From Strongylocentrotus purpuratus (lineage: Eukaryota; Echinodermata; Echinoidea; Camarodonta; Strongylocentrotidae), in the NCBI RefSeq assembly GCF_000002235.5, contig NW_022145594.1, positions 21,693,890 through 21,757,889 of the forward strand: a DNA stretch of 64,000 nucleotides, given 5' to 3'. Below are positions 22,515 through 32,672 of the stretch, one piece after another. The notes under the pieces are model-generated. The model saw nothing but the letters and a program-made list of their open reading frames with translations, ran no database searches and was not told the DNA's origin. How positions within the stretch are numbered: the stretch's first letter is position 1; the number at the start of each line of letters is the position of its first letter. The translations under genes and the position numbers were made by a program.

Positions 22515-24665
22515 TATATGGTTATAGACCCCTATCTTATTTTCGAACAATACAAATGATGATAATTACGAGTTATATATATAAGATGTCAAAAGTTGAC
22601 ACCACATAAAGAGCACAAGTATCTCGGCGTCACATTTGACAAACGGATGACTTGGAGGCCTCATTTATTAGATATAAGTAAAAGATGTAAAGGTAGGATT
22701 AATGTTATCAAAAGTCTAGCATACGCCAAGTGGTCTGGAGATGCTAAAGAACTAGTGATGATATATAAAGCATTAATACTATCAATTATCGACTATGGTT
22801 GCGAAGCATACGACTCGGCTACGACAAGCGCAAAAAATATGTTGAACTCAGTTCAGTACCAATCTTTATTTGTTTGTGCAGGCGCTCGGAAAGGTACATC
22901 CCTTAAAACGCTGCAAGTCGAACTAGGCGAAATGCCTTTTGATTTAAGGCGAGAAATGTTATCAATTAAACTAAGAAAACAAATCGAGAGTATGCGCAAA
23001 CACCCTCTGAACGAAGATGTGAAAGATTGTTGGCAATTTAATATTCTTGGAGGTACTAACTCTAGATTAGCTTTTGGACGTAGAACCAAGGATTGTAAAT
23101 TAAAATTCAGTTACATACTAGAAGATCCAATGAAGTATTTTTTCAACACACCCTTTTGGAAAATATTCCCTCCCCATGTGTCATCTGAGCTAAAAGAGGT
23201 AATAACGAAAACAGATATCTGTTTTGCCCCAAAACAAGCAGCCCTAAAATTGATAAATTCGAAATGGACAAATTATTTACACATATATACAGATGGATCA
23301 AGATCGCCAGATAAAGACTCTGCTGCTGCTGCATTTCATGTACCTTATTATGATGTTTCTCAATCTAAGAGACTGGCTAATTACACATCGTCTTATAGAG
23401 CAGAGATGGCCACAATTGTACTGGCCCTGACATGGCTATTACAACTCCCAGGACTCTACACCGGGGCAGTCATCTTTTCTGATTCTTTGAGTTCACTCCA
23501 GGCCATAGAATCTCGTAAAGACGAATCTTTCATTCTTGAAATTTTAACCCTGTGTAGTCAACTAAAATACAAGGGCACCCAGGTCTATTTCGAATGGATT
23601 CCCAGTCATTGTGGTCTACAACACAATGAGATTACAGATAAGTTTGCTAAAGCAGGACTAAATAAAAATATAGAAATCAACAACGCTCTTACCAGAGCAG
23701 AATCAAATTATGTTATAAAGAAATACTACATAGAGATATGGCAAAAAAGATGGAATGAAACATCATCTCCCCTGTGGGAAACGCAAACTCTAGTATCAAA
23801 AACATTTGTGTGTTACCTGAACAACAGATATCATGAAACTATTCTTCATCGCCTAAGAATGGGAAACTTAGGTTTAAATGAAAATCTTTTTGAGTTGAAT
23901 CAACATGAGACAGGTCATTGTCCAAACTGTGAGCACCAAAAAGAAACAGTTAAACATTTTTTTATGTAAGTGCCCACTCTTTCTTATAGAGAGAGCCATG
24001 CTTATAACAGAATCTGGAATTGAAAACGAAGAAGTAATCCCAATACTCCTGAAATCAACAGATATTAATCACCAACAGGCTCTGGTTAACTTCGTAGTTA
24101 GATCTAAAAGGGTACACCTGTACCCCTACTAACCACCTTGCACCGCACATAATTATTTGAGCCCAATATGTTTTCGCTTTTTATAGTGAGTATACATGTA
24201 CATGAAGAAGAAGAGTGAGAAAGAAGAAAAAAAGAAGAAAAAAAGAGAAATTAGAAGAGAGAACTGTCTATATTAACGTTTAAAATCTTCATGTATCATG
24301 ATCTGTTTTTTTATTTGGTTTTCGGTCAAAATGTTGAAGAAACATGGTGGAGACGACTAGACATATTGGTGGACGTCGGAGGGCCTAGGCTCAGCATTAG
24401 GCTGAGTTGAGAAGCTTGTCACAACGTACCGTGTCAGAGTTGGTCCTTGGGCGTCCTATATAGCCGATAAGCCTTCTGCTCGCCAGCCACTGAATTCTTC
24501 ATCATTAAATAAAAGTTTAGCTTTTAAAAATCCAATTTATCCAAATATATATATATCAAAAAAATTAAATCTAATTTTAAAGGAATAAAAATCCTGAGAG
24601 AAGAGGCGTAAATATTCACTTCTGAATGAAAAACGCCTATAAATTAAAACAACAACAACATCAAC
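22515..24665 (+). mobile_element. 5'-truncated non-LTR element with RNase H
   Basis: The insertion splits the right arm of the host element at GTTAT/TCCACA. GTTAT is present on both sides (about 22510-22514 and 24666-24670), a probable target duplication. The 3' end is an (AAC)n-like tail (AACAACAACAACATC). The body holds the coding region described separately. Confidence 0.7.
22596..24132 (+). pseudogene. non-LTR ORF2 C-terminal half: RT thumb, RNase H, zinc motif
   Basis: A long open frame (22596-23969) begins in the RT thumb (HKYLGVTFDKRMTWRPHL), continues through YKALILSIIDYGCEAYDSA, and then a type I RNase H: YTDGSRSPDKDS (first D), SYRAEMATIVLALTW (E), FSDSLSSLQAIES (D), and WIPSHCGLQHNEITDKFAK (His and final D). 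All core RNase H residues are present. A C-terminal HCPNCEHQKETVKHFF zinc motif follows, where a one-base shift in a T7 run near 23960 moves the frame, which then continues to 24132 (IERAMLITESGI). Elements with RNase H after RT belong to the I/R1-like group. The RT core and endonuclease are missing by 5' truncation. A sister copy is at 54.5-56.0 kb. Confidence 0.85.
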
Positions 24666-24816
24666 AGTTATTCCACAGGAATGAGATGATGAGGACTTAG
24701 TTTGAAGATTTTTATTTTTTGTTTAAATAACCGAGTATGAAGTAAAGACTACGCTCTAAACCCATGCTTTATTACCGGGTCTTAGTTTGGAAGATGGTGG
24801 GGTCTTAGTTTAAAAG

Positions 24817-24850
<34 letters not shown>

Positions 24851-25428
24851 GAATAACCGGGTCTGGAGGAAAGACTACGCTCGATTCTTGTGTTATTCCA
24901 CAGGAAAATGATTATGGGGTCTTAGGTTTGAAGATTTTTTTAATTTTTGAAATAACCTGGTCTGGAGTAAAGACTGGCGCTATACCCATGCTTTATTACA
25001 GGGTTTTAGTTTTGAACAAATTCGACAAAATATCCCTTCAAATTTATTACATTTGTTGGTAAAGTCATTATTACATTTGTGGGTGATTCAAAATTATTAC
25101 ATTTGGGGGTGAAATTATTACATTTGTGGGTAAAGTGTTATTACATTTGTGGGTGTAACAGGGGGGGGGGGTTAACATTTTGAAATCGGGCCAAAGATGT
25201 CGCAACGATTCAGTCAGCCGCTGAATAAGCGGGGGGGGGGGGGGTCCCACAAATTTCGCAACGACTCAGCCAGCCGCTGGGGTTAGGTCATCTTTTTTAG
25301 GTCGTCCATTAGGATTTCTTTTAGGATTAGGAAACAAAATCAAAACTCATAAGGGGGGGGGGGGGGGTTCTTAATAAACATACTCATATGCTTTTTGTTT
25401 TTTTGGTACCAACAATTTCGCAACGACT

Positions 25429-26937
25429 CACAGTGGGCCAGAATCGCCTCAAAGTGTGCCAAAATTCAAAATTGGCGAATGTGAAATTTATTATTTTTTT
25501 CATTCGCTTGGGGAAGAAAACATTCTAAAGAATATTTTTCCACCCATATTTTAATATTTAGCGAGTTTTAAAAGTGTCATATACCCCTGCGAACATGGGA
25601 AAATCTATATGTTGCTCCAAAAGTGATAAAAGAGGCAACTTTACAATAGGTGTTGAGAATTTATGAAGGGAAAAGCAATCAACTTGATACTGCGTGCACT
25701 TCTAGCCTATTGGTAACCCAATTAGAAAATACAATGACCACATTTATGGAAGCTTCATTTTGGGAAAAATGAGCATTAAATTTCACAAAAAAAGGAAAAA
25801 ATTGCAATTTTTTATAAAAGTAGCATGTTTATTAGTATTCCGGCCGATTCCCGCAGTGAGATTAATCTCAAAATGTCCGTCTAAACCTAAGCTTTCCATG
25901 TATGGTATTTCTTTTTGCGAGAATTTGCTACACTGCATGTGCAGGCGCTTTTCCTTCCCACGTCCATCGATTATTATTAGGCATAATCGGTACACATTTG
26001 TACTGTTTACGTTTACGCACAGCCGATTCAACGCTCGTCCGCGTAACCATGGCAACGCACAGTGGGCCAGGGAGGAACCAAAGTGCGCCAAAACTCATTT
26101 TTGGTGATTTATTTTTCTTCAATTCTCTTCTTGACCAGTTGGACTGTAATACATTGAGGAATACCTCCGTAAAATATTTAATTCCGGTAAGCACAACTAG
26201 GGTATAAATTTACTTCTTCAAACAGCAAAATCCTACATATTCACAGTTTTAGTGCAAAGGTGACTTATTTTATAAATCTTTCAATTTAACATGAAGTTCT
26301 TAAGTTATTGATATGAAATTGCTCTCACATATTCCTGATAGTTCATTTCGTTGAATGAATTGGTTAAAATGTATAGAAACACAATCTTCATGATATATCA
26401 AAGGTTAATTCACTGAAAAATGGACTAATTATCCATGTTTTTTATAAATCCAGAGGAAACGGTTAGATTTCCGCAGAGTTCTGCTTATATTTTAATACCA
26501 CCATTTTGTCTGATGTCTAAGCTTTAAGTTGATACCAAATTTGGCTGCCCGATCTTGCCCGTTGTCATGTTAGAGCCGATTCCCCTTGCCACATTGTCCC
26601 GAAAAATATGTTTGTTTTTAGTCCGCGGCTGAATCATGAAGGATTCGCGGTCATAAATCACGGCGCTTGGGGGCGCGTGACACTTGTTCTGACACCGCGG
26701 ACCAAAATAAACACATTTTTCGGGGCAAAGTTGCAAGGAAAACAGCTCTAACATAATAACGGGCGCAATCGGGCAGCCAAATCTGGTATCAACTTAAAGC
26801 TTAGATATCAGAGAAAATGTTGGTAATACCATTTAAGCGGAAATCCCTGGACATCCAAAAATTTCCTATGGATTTATAGAAAATAAATCCCCAGAAATTA
26901 GTTTTGGCACACTCTAGTTCCTCCCTGGCCCACTGTG
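25429..26937. mobile_element. foldback element with CACAGTGGGCC ends
   Basis: The ends CACAGTGGGCC and GGCCCACTGTG are flanked by CGACT on both sides (25424-25428 and 26938-26942). The neighbouring tandem copy of the host sequence (GCAACGACTCAGCCAGCC near 25259) shows the empty site. A second copy of the end, in the same orientation, lies inside at 26058, and from there to 26937 the sequence is largely palindromic (CTAAGCTTTAAGTTGATACC near 26518 and its inverse near 26790). It may be a composite of two insertions. No coding sequence is seen. Confidence 0.75.
26043..26056. promoter_or_regulatory. perfect RFX X-box-like palindrome
   Basis: GTAACCATGGCAAC fits the full RFX consensus (GTNRCC, 0-3 bases, RGYAAC) in both halves. 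It lies two bases before an internal transposon end. Function is unknown. Confidence 0.35.
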
Positions 26938-27122
26938 CGACTCAGCCAGCCGCTGGGATAAGGTCATCTTGTTTAGGTCGTCCATTAGGATTTTTTTTTA
27001 GGATTAGAAAAAAAAAATCAAAACTCACAAGGGGGGGGGGGGGTTCTCAATAAAAATACACATTAACAAAACTGAAGGGGGATTTAACCCCCCCCCCCCC
27101 TGCGTACGCGCAACGACCTCCT

Positions 27123-27640
27123 TACCCATTACCATCACCCCCACCCCCAACAAAAAAAGAAAATACATGTTTAATTCATATTCGGATGGCATTACCTTTT
27201 TGTACGATACATGTAGCGAAAACCTTCAAGATCCGAAAGTGTTCAAGCCCCCTATCCCCCAAAGTCTCAAACAAATCACAATTCTAAAGTGCCCACCCCC
27301 TCTCACCCCTCTATGGACAGTAAGTAGGCTCATGGTTCGGTCCAATCCCGCTATATAATATGTAGGTCCATAAGTCCTACTAAAAGCTACTTTCTACAAA
27401 AACATAATTGTCGTATAAAAAATTACAATTTCTAAAATAACAAACTCGGTCCTTAAATAACTATGAAAATGTGCCTGCTTAGTCTACTTAATGTCGCATT
27501 GACATAGCTTGGATAAGATTAGTCGGAGGCAGGGTGGTGGGCAAAATTTCCTACAAGGAAGTCAAATTACGATACGATTATATATGTTTTCCTTCTTTTT
27601 TTTTCATCACCATTAAGGCGGGAGATGTCTCTATATACAT
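27123..27640. other. non-coding stretch
   Basis: C-rich and AT-rich single-copy sequence after the hAT element. No gene or repeat was recognised. Confidence 0.4.
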
Positions 27641-27649
27641 GTAATTAAA

Positions 27650-28130
27650 AAGACTTAACTCCGTTTTTGTTTACGATCAGCCATGCACAAATAAGACGAA
27701 AGACCTGATGAATGCCTGATCTTCAACGAAACGGAGTTAAGTCTTTTGTCAACTCTGTTTGTTTCTACGACAGGCAGCCAGTGAAAACGAACTCGTTTGA
27801 TCAAATTATGGAAATACAAGCATTTTTTTAAACAAACAGAACTTTGTTATTCCTGACTCATTTGAGATGTCAAATGAAAGGGCAGGAATTGAAATTTCTA
27901 GAAATGTGATTTTCTCCTTGAAATTCAGATACCGCCCGCCAAATGACTTTTCGGTTTCCTCTCTTCAAATTGCTGTTAATCACTCATGCGTGAGATATGC
28001 ATCATATAAGTTGCATCAAATGAAAGAAGAGGATCTAAGCTTTCTAAATATGTGTCATTTATTAATTATAATTGTGATTGAGTTATGATCAAACATCGAT
28101 GATTCTCGGTTTCGTTTTTTCTGGGACGCA
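27650..28130. mobile_element. partial mariner-like MITE (one and a bit arms)
   Basis: This matches the right arm of the palindromic element at 28135-29015, including the small internal hairpin around AAGACTTAACTCCG, and ends at TTTTTTCTGGGACGCA without the final CTG. It directly abuts the full element, separated by TATA. Confidence 0.65.
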
Positions 28131-28134
28131 TATA

Positions 28135-29015
28135 CAGTGCGTCCCAGAAAAAACGAAACCGAGAAGTATCGATGTTCTATCATAACTTAATCACAACTTT
28201 AATTAATGAATGATACATATTTGGAAAGCTTAGAGTCTCTTCTTTCATGTGATGCTACTCAAAAAATGCATATTTCACGCATAAGTGATTCAAAGCAATT
28301 TGAAGGAAGGAAACCAAAAAGACATTTGGCGGGCGGTATCTGAATTTCGAAGAAAAATTCACATTTCTAGAAAGTTGAGTTTCTGCCCTTTCATATGACA
28401 CCTCAATCTGGAAAAATGAGCGAGGAATGACAAAGTTCTGTTTGTTTAAAGTAGTGCTTGCATTTCCATAATTGTATTAAACGAATTCGTTTTCACTGGC
28501 AGCCTGCCGTATCAATAAACGAAATTAACAAAAAAGACTTAACTCCGTTTCATTGACAATCAGCCGTAGCGAAAGTCTTCATGCATGGCTGATTGTCAAC
28601 GAAACGGAGTTAAGTCTTTTGTCAAATCTGATTTTTGCTACGGCAGGCACCCAGTAAAAACGAATTCGTTTGTTAAAATTATGAAAATGTAAGGGCTACT
28701 TTAAACGAACAGAACTTTGTTATTCATGGCTCATTTTTCTTGATTGAGGTATCATATGAAAGAGCAGAAAATGAACTTTCTAGAAATATTATTTTGTCTT
28801 CGAAATTCAGATACCGCCCGCCAAATTACTTTTTGGTTTCCTTCCTTCAAATTGCTTTTAATCACTCATGCGTGAAATATACATCACGTGAGTAGCATCA
28901 ACTGAAAGAGGAGATTCTAAGCTTTCCAAATATGTATCATTCATTAATTATGGTTGTGATTAAGTTATGATAAAACATCGATACTTCTCGGTTTCGTTTT
29001 TTCTGGGACGCACTG
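28135..29015. mobile_element. palindromic MITE with TA duplication
   Basis: The termini CAGTGCGTCCCAGAAAAAAC and its inverse are flanked by TA (28133-28134 and 29016-29017), the Tc1/mariner target. The arms of about 400 bp pair over nearly the whole length. The centre at about 28545-28625 is a nested hairpin (AAAGACTTAACTCCG and its inverse). There is no transposase. Confidence 0.8.

Positions 29016-29098
<83 letters not shown>
29016..29098. repeat. (TA)n microsatellite
   Basis: About 80 bp of alternating TA with a few ATACA and TTTA interruptions directly abuts the mariner-like element. Such elements target TA. Confidence 0.85.
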
Positions 29099-29640
29099 TA
29101 CTTAATGACTAAAATTCGGTTATAAAACAAAACATATAAATAATCAATAAACGATACAAAAAGTTTTGCAAATATATTCAACTATGATCAGATGATGAAA
29201 GAAAACTGAAAATCAGTGTAACAAACAGAGTAAAATTGGCAATTACAAGAATATGCCCAAATAATTAGAACTCAAAGTTAATATACCTTTCCACCGCATG
29301 TCCATAATGTGTACAAAGATTTATATTTCTGAATGAAAAATAGATGCATGTACTTCTGAAAAACTTACAACAACATGGATATCAAAGATAGAGTGAGAGG
29401 GGAGAGAGAGGAAGAGAGAAAGAGAGAGAGGGGAAAGAAAGAGAGAGAGAGAGAGAGGGAGAGGAGAGGAAAATAGAAAACAATTAATTGTTAATGCTCT
29501 TAAATATTAGAAGTCTGCATTATTTGATATAGCCTACTCAAATCCCGTCATTTCGGTTTTTATAATGATATTTTTGTTATATATATTTATATATCATATT
29601 AACAAACGCTGCAATTATACTTTAAAGTCTTAGCATTATT
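29099..29640. other. AT-rich stretch with a GA-rich tract
   Basis: 29390-29472 is a (GA)n-rich purine tract, similar in composition to the reverse complement of the CT tracts at 3.1-3.9 kb. Nothing else was recognised. Confidence 0.4.
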
Positions 29641-29765
29641 TGCGGCAACACGTTTTGATTAAAAAATGCCAATAGTAGGAGACCTCTGAATGTCCTCACT
29701 AATTGAATTCCATATGTGTGCACCTCTAAATACAAAAATAAACGTTTCCAAGATCAGTTTTCGGA
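29640..29765 (-). pseudogene. non-LTR ORF2 C-terminal fragment
   Basis: The minus strand reads FIFVFRGAHIWNSISEDIQR and then SPTIGIFNQNV, the C-terminal GAxIWNSLxxxIRxSxxxxxFK block of CR1-like elements. It is a short remnant. Confidence 0.5.
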
Positions 29766-29857
29766 CGGCTAAATATTAAATACAAAGATTACTTTGTCGT
29801 GTATCATATACACGTTTTTGCTGTAACAATTTTCATTTGGCACTTTTTCAAATGTTC

Positions 29858-29905
29858 AGGGGGGGGGGGGGGACGTGTCCCCCTTGTCCCCCCGGGATCG
29901 CCGCC
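29858..29905. mobile_element. poly-G tract with a transposon-like end
   Basis: A G15 run is followed by ACGTGTCCCCCTTGTCCCCC and GGGATCGCCGCCCATG. The reverse complement (CATGGGCGGCGATCCCGG) is like the right end of a G-rich MITE. The left partner was not found. Confidence 0.35.
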
Positions 29906-30420
29906 CATGTTGCATACTAATGAGAACAATTAATGGAAAGCATGCAATGAATAGTTGACATCCCGTTTATTATACACAGTATTCGATTTAATCTCACTCA
30001 ATGCATTGTACAAAGCATTTTCATCGAAAGTCTTAAAGCAATCGTTAACATGATTTAAATCCATCTCACATATATTCTCATCAGACTCTTTATCAAGAAG
30101 ATGTATAGATTGGTGTTGATTATCATGGTTATGAATATCATAATATTCATCATTATCTTAAATATTTTCATAATTATAATTCCCGCTTGATGTCCCGCTT
30201 GAATTGTAAATGTCAGTGTCTATACAGAAATTATGCTTTTAGGAAGGAGTGCACTCGTGATTAAATCGGCACGCTTTTCCTGGCCGAGATGTTAATACTC
30301 GTAATAATAGGTATTTGGACAGGCTTTATCTTTATGTCCGAAGCACATACACCGATGGCATCTCTCCGGAGTTGTAACATCCAGAGTATAGTCTTTAGTT
30401 GACATTTGCTGGGCGCATTG

Positions 30421-31318
30421 CACTGTAAAAAAAATAATAGTCGAAATAACTCAACAAAATTGAGGAAAAGAATTGCCTTATTTTTATTAAGTAAATATTA
30501 CCTACGGCATCTTAAGTAGAATTTACTTATTTTGCTGAATAAATTTTTACTCAGTTAAATCGAGTTACATTAACGTAAATAATTTAAGTATTGTAATCAT
30601 TTTAGACAATTAAAAAAAAGCTATGATAGGATTACATATTGCACGATTTGGTACCAATCTAATCTAACAAGTAACATCCACTAATCATTCACTACTTTTA
30701 TTTAAGATTTAACCGTATATATATATATATCTACCACCATCACAAACTATTACATACGCTTCAATTCGACACATATTGAAAGGCTCCAAATTTTATATAT
30801 ACTTGATCGTAGCATCTTAAAAGGAAATATCAAGTTTTGATTCTTTTTGAACTGGGTAACAATTAAAAATTGTCTTGTCTTTGCTTAGCCATGTTAAATT
30901 AATTAGTAAATGTTTTAAAGTCCTTAAATTTTCATTCAACCACAAAAAAAAATTGTTTTATTTAAAAAAGAGTTTAATTTGGTCTTAATGAATATTCATA
31001 AATTATGTAAATATTTCTATTACGCACTGCATGGATCCTTACTTTAAAAAGATAACGTTAATCAACATAAATTGTTTGAGTAATACGTATAATTTCTTAT
31101 TTTGAGTTAAAATTACTAAATTAATACAAGCTGAAATTACTTAAAGTTCTTATGTATTTGATTTTACTTAAATATTCCACGTATGTTCTACTAAATTGAA
31201 AGTTTGAGTTAGCAAGACTTAAATTTAGTGCGTAAGTGGCAAAACTAATGTTTACAAGTAAATTCTACATGGAAAAAATACGTAAAAATTACCAATGAAC
31301 AAATTATTGTTTACAGTG
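30421..31318. mobile_element. CMC-like MITE with CACTGTAAA ends
   Basis: The ends CACTGTAAA and TTTACAGTG are flanked by TG on both sides (30419-30420 and 31319-31320), a 2-bp duplication. Removing the element and one TG restores an uninterrupted frame in the SGNH/zinc ORF. The interior is AT-rich with AAGTAAAT-type words. The superfamily is inferred from the CACTNTAAA ends. Confidence 0.7.
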
Positions 31319-31443
31319 TGGGAACAGTAACCTGCTGGAAATGTCCTGTTCCTAATTACGTCGCTGTACAGTTCGCGAGGCCTTATGTCTGTGGTGGAAT
31401 GCACCATACCAGCCATACGAATATTGTAGTCATCTGCTGTAGC

Positions 31444-31613
31444 CAGGGGCGTACGCGGGATTTTTTCAAGGTGGGTTTTTAAAAATATTTTGCTCCCGAA
31501 AATTTGAAAATCGCGCCGGCCGATTTTTAGGGGGGTTTACACACATACAAATACCAAAGGGGGGGGGGGGGGTTAAACCCCCAACCCCCCCCCCCCCCCT
31601 GCGTACGCCCCTG
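31444..31613. mobile_element. 170-bp hAT MITE with exact 8-bp duplication
   Basis: The termini CAGGGGCGTACGC and GCGTACGCCCCTG are perfect inverted repeats. GCTGTAGC flanks on both sides (31436-31443 and 31614-31621). The interior has TTTTTTCAAGG, GAAAATCGCGCC, G14 and C15 tracts. It is a reference copy for the poly-G family seen across the window. Confidence 0.9.
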
Positions 31614-31835
31614 GCTGTAGCTATCTCTCCCCTTAGGTGATAGATGACCTTTCTTGCTAGAGCTCGGACCCCAGCGTCGTTCAGATGAATTCCGTCTAGA
31701 CTTTCTGGATATAAATGAGCTCCAGGTAATCCGGTTAACTGATGGACAACGTTGTTACAAATGGTATATTCTATTATATACCTCATTTTAAGATTCTTTA
31801 CTAATCCTGTCTTCTGATTGGTTGAAAATGCAGTC

Positions 31836-32183
31836 ATGTTCTTAACCATGCCCGCTAATTGAAATTCATAGTCATTTTTCCCGGCTCTACCGGTTTATAT
31901 CAATTTTTCATAGCACTTTTTTTCCATGGCTGTGAAACGTGACGTCATTTTGCTGCGATTCCCATTTTGGTTTACGTGTTATCGTATAGGTTTCTTTTGT
32001 GCGATGACCGATGGGCAATACCGTTAACGGTGTTTGAGTGCAGTTCGATTTTGGTCGCTGCATTCAGGCGACGAATCTACCAATCCACGCAGCGCAGACG
32101 ACCGATCGCCATTTTGTGTACTAGTCTCGATCGCAAAATACTGGGGGTTTTTTTTTCCAATTTTTTGTCAATAAAGAGGCAAA
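31836..32183. promoter_or_regulatory. upstream region with CRE and CCAAT words
   Basis: It contains a perfect CRE palindrome TGACGTCA (31940-31947) and, at about 31815, a reverse CCAAT (TGATTGG). It precedes the ORF at 32184. Promoter activity is an inference. Confidence 0.3.
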
Positions 32184-32384
32184 ATGGAGGACACAGCTAT
32201 GCCAAGATTTCAACTTATGGATGACATTCAGCTGCAAGACTTAATCGATTCTGCTGATAGCAAAAATACGAAGTATGCAGTAAAATACGGCATTAAAATA
32301 TTTGAAGAGTTCTTGCGAAATGTCAACACGGACCTCGGAGATGTAAACAGACTTCCGAATGCAGACCTGGACAAGATCCTTTAA
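32184..32384 (+). CDS. KIAA1958/QRICH1-like N-terminal fragment
   Basis: The 66-residue frame reads MEDTAMPRFQLMDD, then LQDLIDSADSKNTKYAVKYG and IKIFEEFLRN, ending LPNADLDKIL and a stop. The pattern (an acidic helix, SKNTKxAVxxGIxIFExFL, then a LDxIL helix) matches the N-terminal domain of the KIAA1958/QRICH1/ZMYM-related families, which are thought to be Crypton-derived and DNA-binding. The family usually continues with a FYxEARKxDG block and a DUF3504 region, absent here, so this is a truncated copy, a single exon, or part of a mobile element. No donor site is evident at the end. It is flanked by hairpin elements downstream. Confidence 0.55.
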   Translation: MEDTAMPRFQLMDDIQLQDLIDSADSKNTKYAVKYGIKIFEEFLRNVNTDLGDVNRLPNADLDKIL

Positions 32385-32454
32385 AAATTAGACTAGACGC
32401 ACAGTCTGTGTAAATATGTTGCGAATTTGTGAATTTATAAAGTTACTGTTCATG

Positions 32455-32610
32455 TTCTACTGTTCTACTGGAGCACAGCTTGTTGGTGATATCATCCTGT
32501 ACAAAAGTTACTGTTCGTGTAAACGTGTTTGGTATTCCCTGTTCTACTGGAGCACAGCTTGTTGGATTTCATACTGTACACAAGTTATTGTTGGTGTTAA
32601 TATTCATGAC
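32455..32610. repeat. two-copy direct repeat, about 85 bp
   Basis: CTGTTCTACTGGAGCACAGC is present at about 32458 and 32539, each followed by TTGTTGG, CTGTACA and AAGTTA. It is a diverged tandem duplication after the KIAA1958-like fragment. Confidence 0.65.
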
Positions 32611-32672
32611 TTCAAAGAGATGGAAACCTATATGGGTGAGTCAACATTTTCCTTTTTTTCGGTATATAAAAT

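Larger units (their letters stand above)
18248..25160. mobile_element. 6.9-kb long-inverted-repeat element, superfamily unknown
   Basis: The ends are TGTTACACCCACAAATGTAA and its inverse TTACATTTGTGGGTGTAACA, flanked on both sides by G11, so it sits in the poly-G tract of the hAT element. The left arm is an array of CCCACAAATGTAATAA words (18250-18560), a spacer, then 100-120-bp tandem units with AGACCCGGTTATT (20693-21355). The right arm repeats this in inverse order (22360-22510 and 24666-25160), interrupted by a non-LTR insertion. The left arm is interrupted by a Harbinger insertion. The central 0.9 kb (21426-22359) shows no coding sequence. No transposase is visible. Confidence 0.75.
18208..27114. 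mobile_element. hAT-type element (outermost of a nested set)
   Basis: The direct repeat GACCTCCT at 18200-18207 and 27115-27122 is an exact 8-bp target duplication, the hAT size. The inner ends CGGTTGCGTACGCA and (reverse complement) GTTGCGCGTACGCA match each other and the GCGTACGC ends at 31.4 kb. Its own sequence is 18208-18247, 25161-25428 and 26938-27114: a GATTTTTTCAAGG segment and poly-G, then tandem CGCAACGACTCAGCCAGCC blocks with further poly-G tracts. The rest is later insertions. There is no transposase, so it is non-autonomous. Confidence 0.75.
29930..31835 (-). pseudogene. SGNH-esterase/zinc-finger ORF, split by two MITEs
   Basis: Minus-strand order. At 31835-31622, a segment ends in PESLDGIHLNDAGVRALARK, the DGxHLN block V (catalytic Asp-His) of SGNH hydrolases. 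A 170-bp MITE intervenes (31444-31613). At 31443-31321, DDYNIRMAGMVHSTTDIRPR leads towards a Cys-Ser. A second MITE (30421-31318) follows. From 30418 on come CAQQMSTKDY and a CHRCMCFGHKDKAC zinc knuckle, then a stop, and further acidic open sequence (NALSEIKSNTVYNKRDV near 29950-30100). Esterase domains with zinc motifs are known in ORF1 of CR1-like elements, so a retrotransposon ORF1 is likely, but a transposon-captured host gene is possible. No RT follows directly. Confidence 0.6.

Noticed and set aside
25760..26207. Three overlapping frames of 88-115 codons
   Set aside because: They lie within a non-coding foldback element and have no motif.
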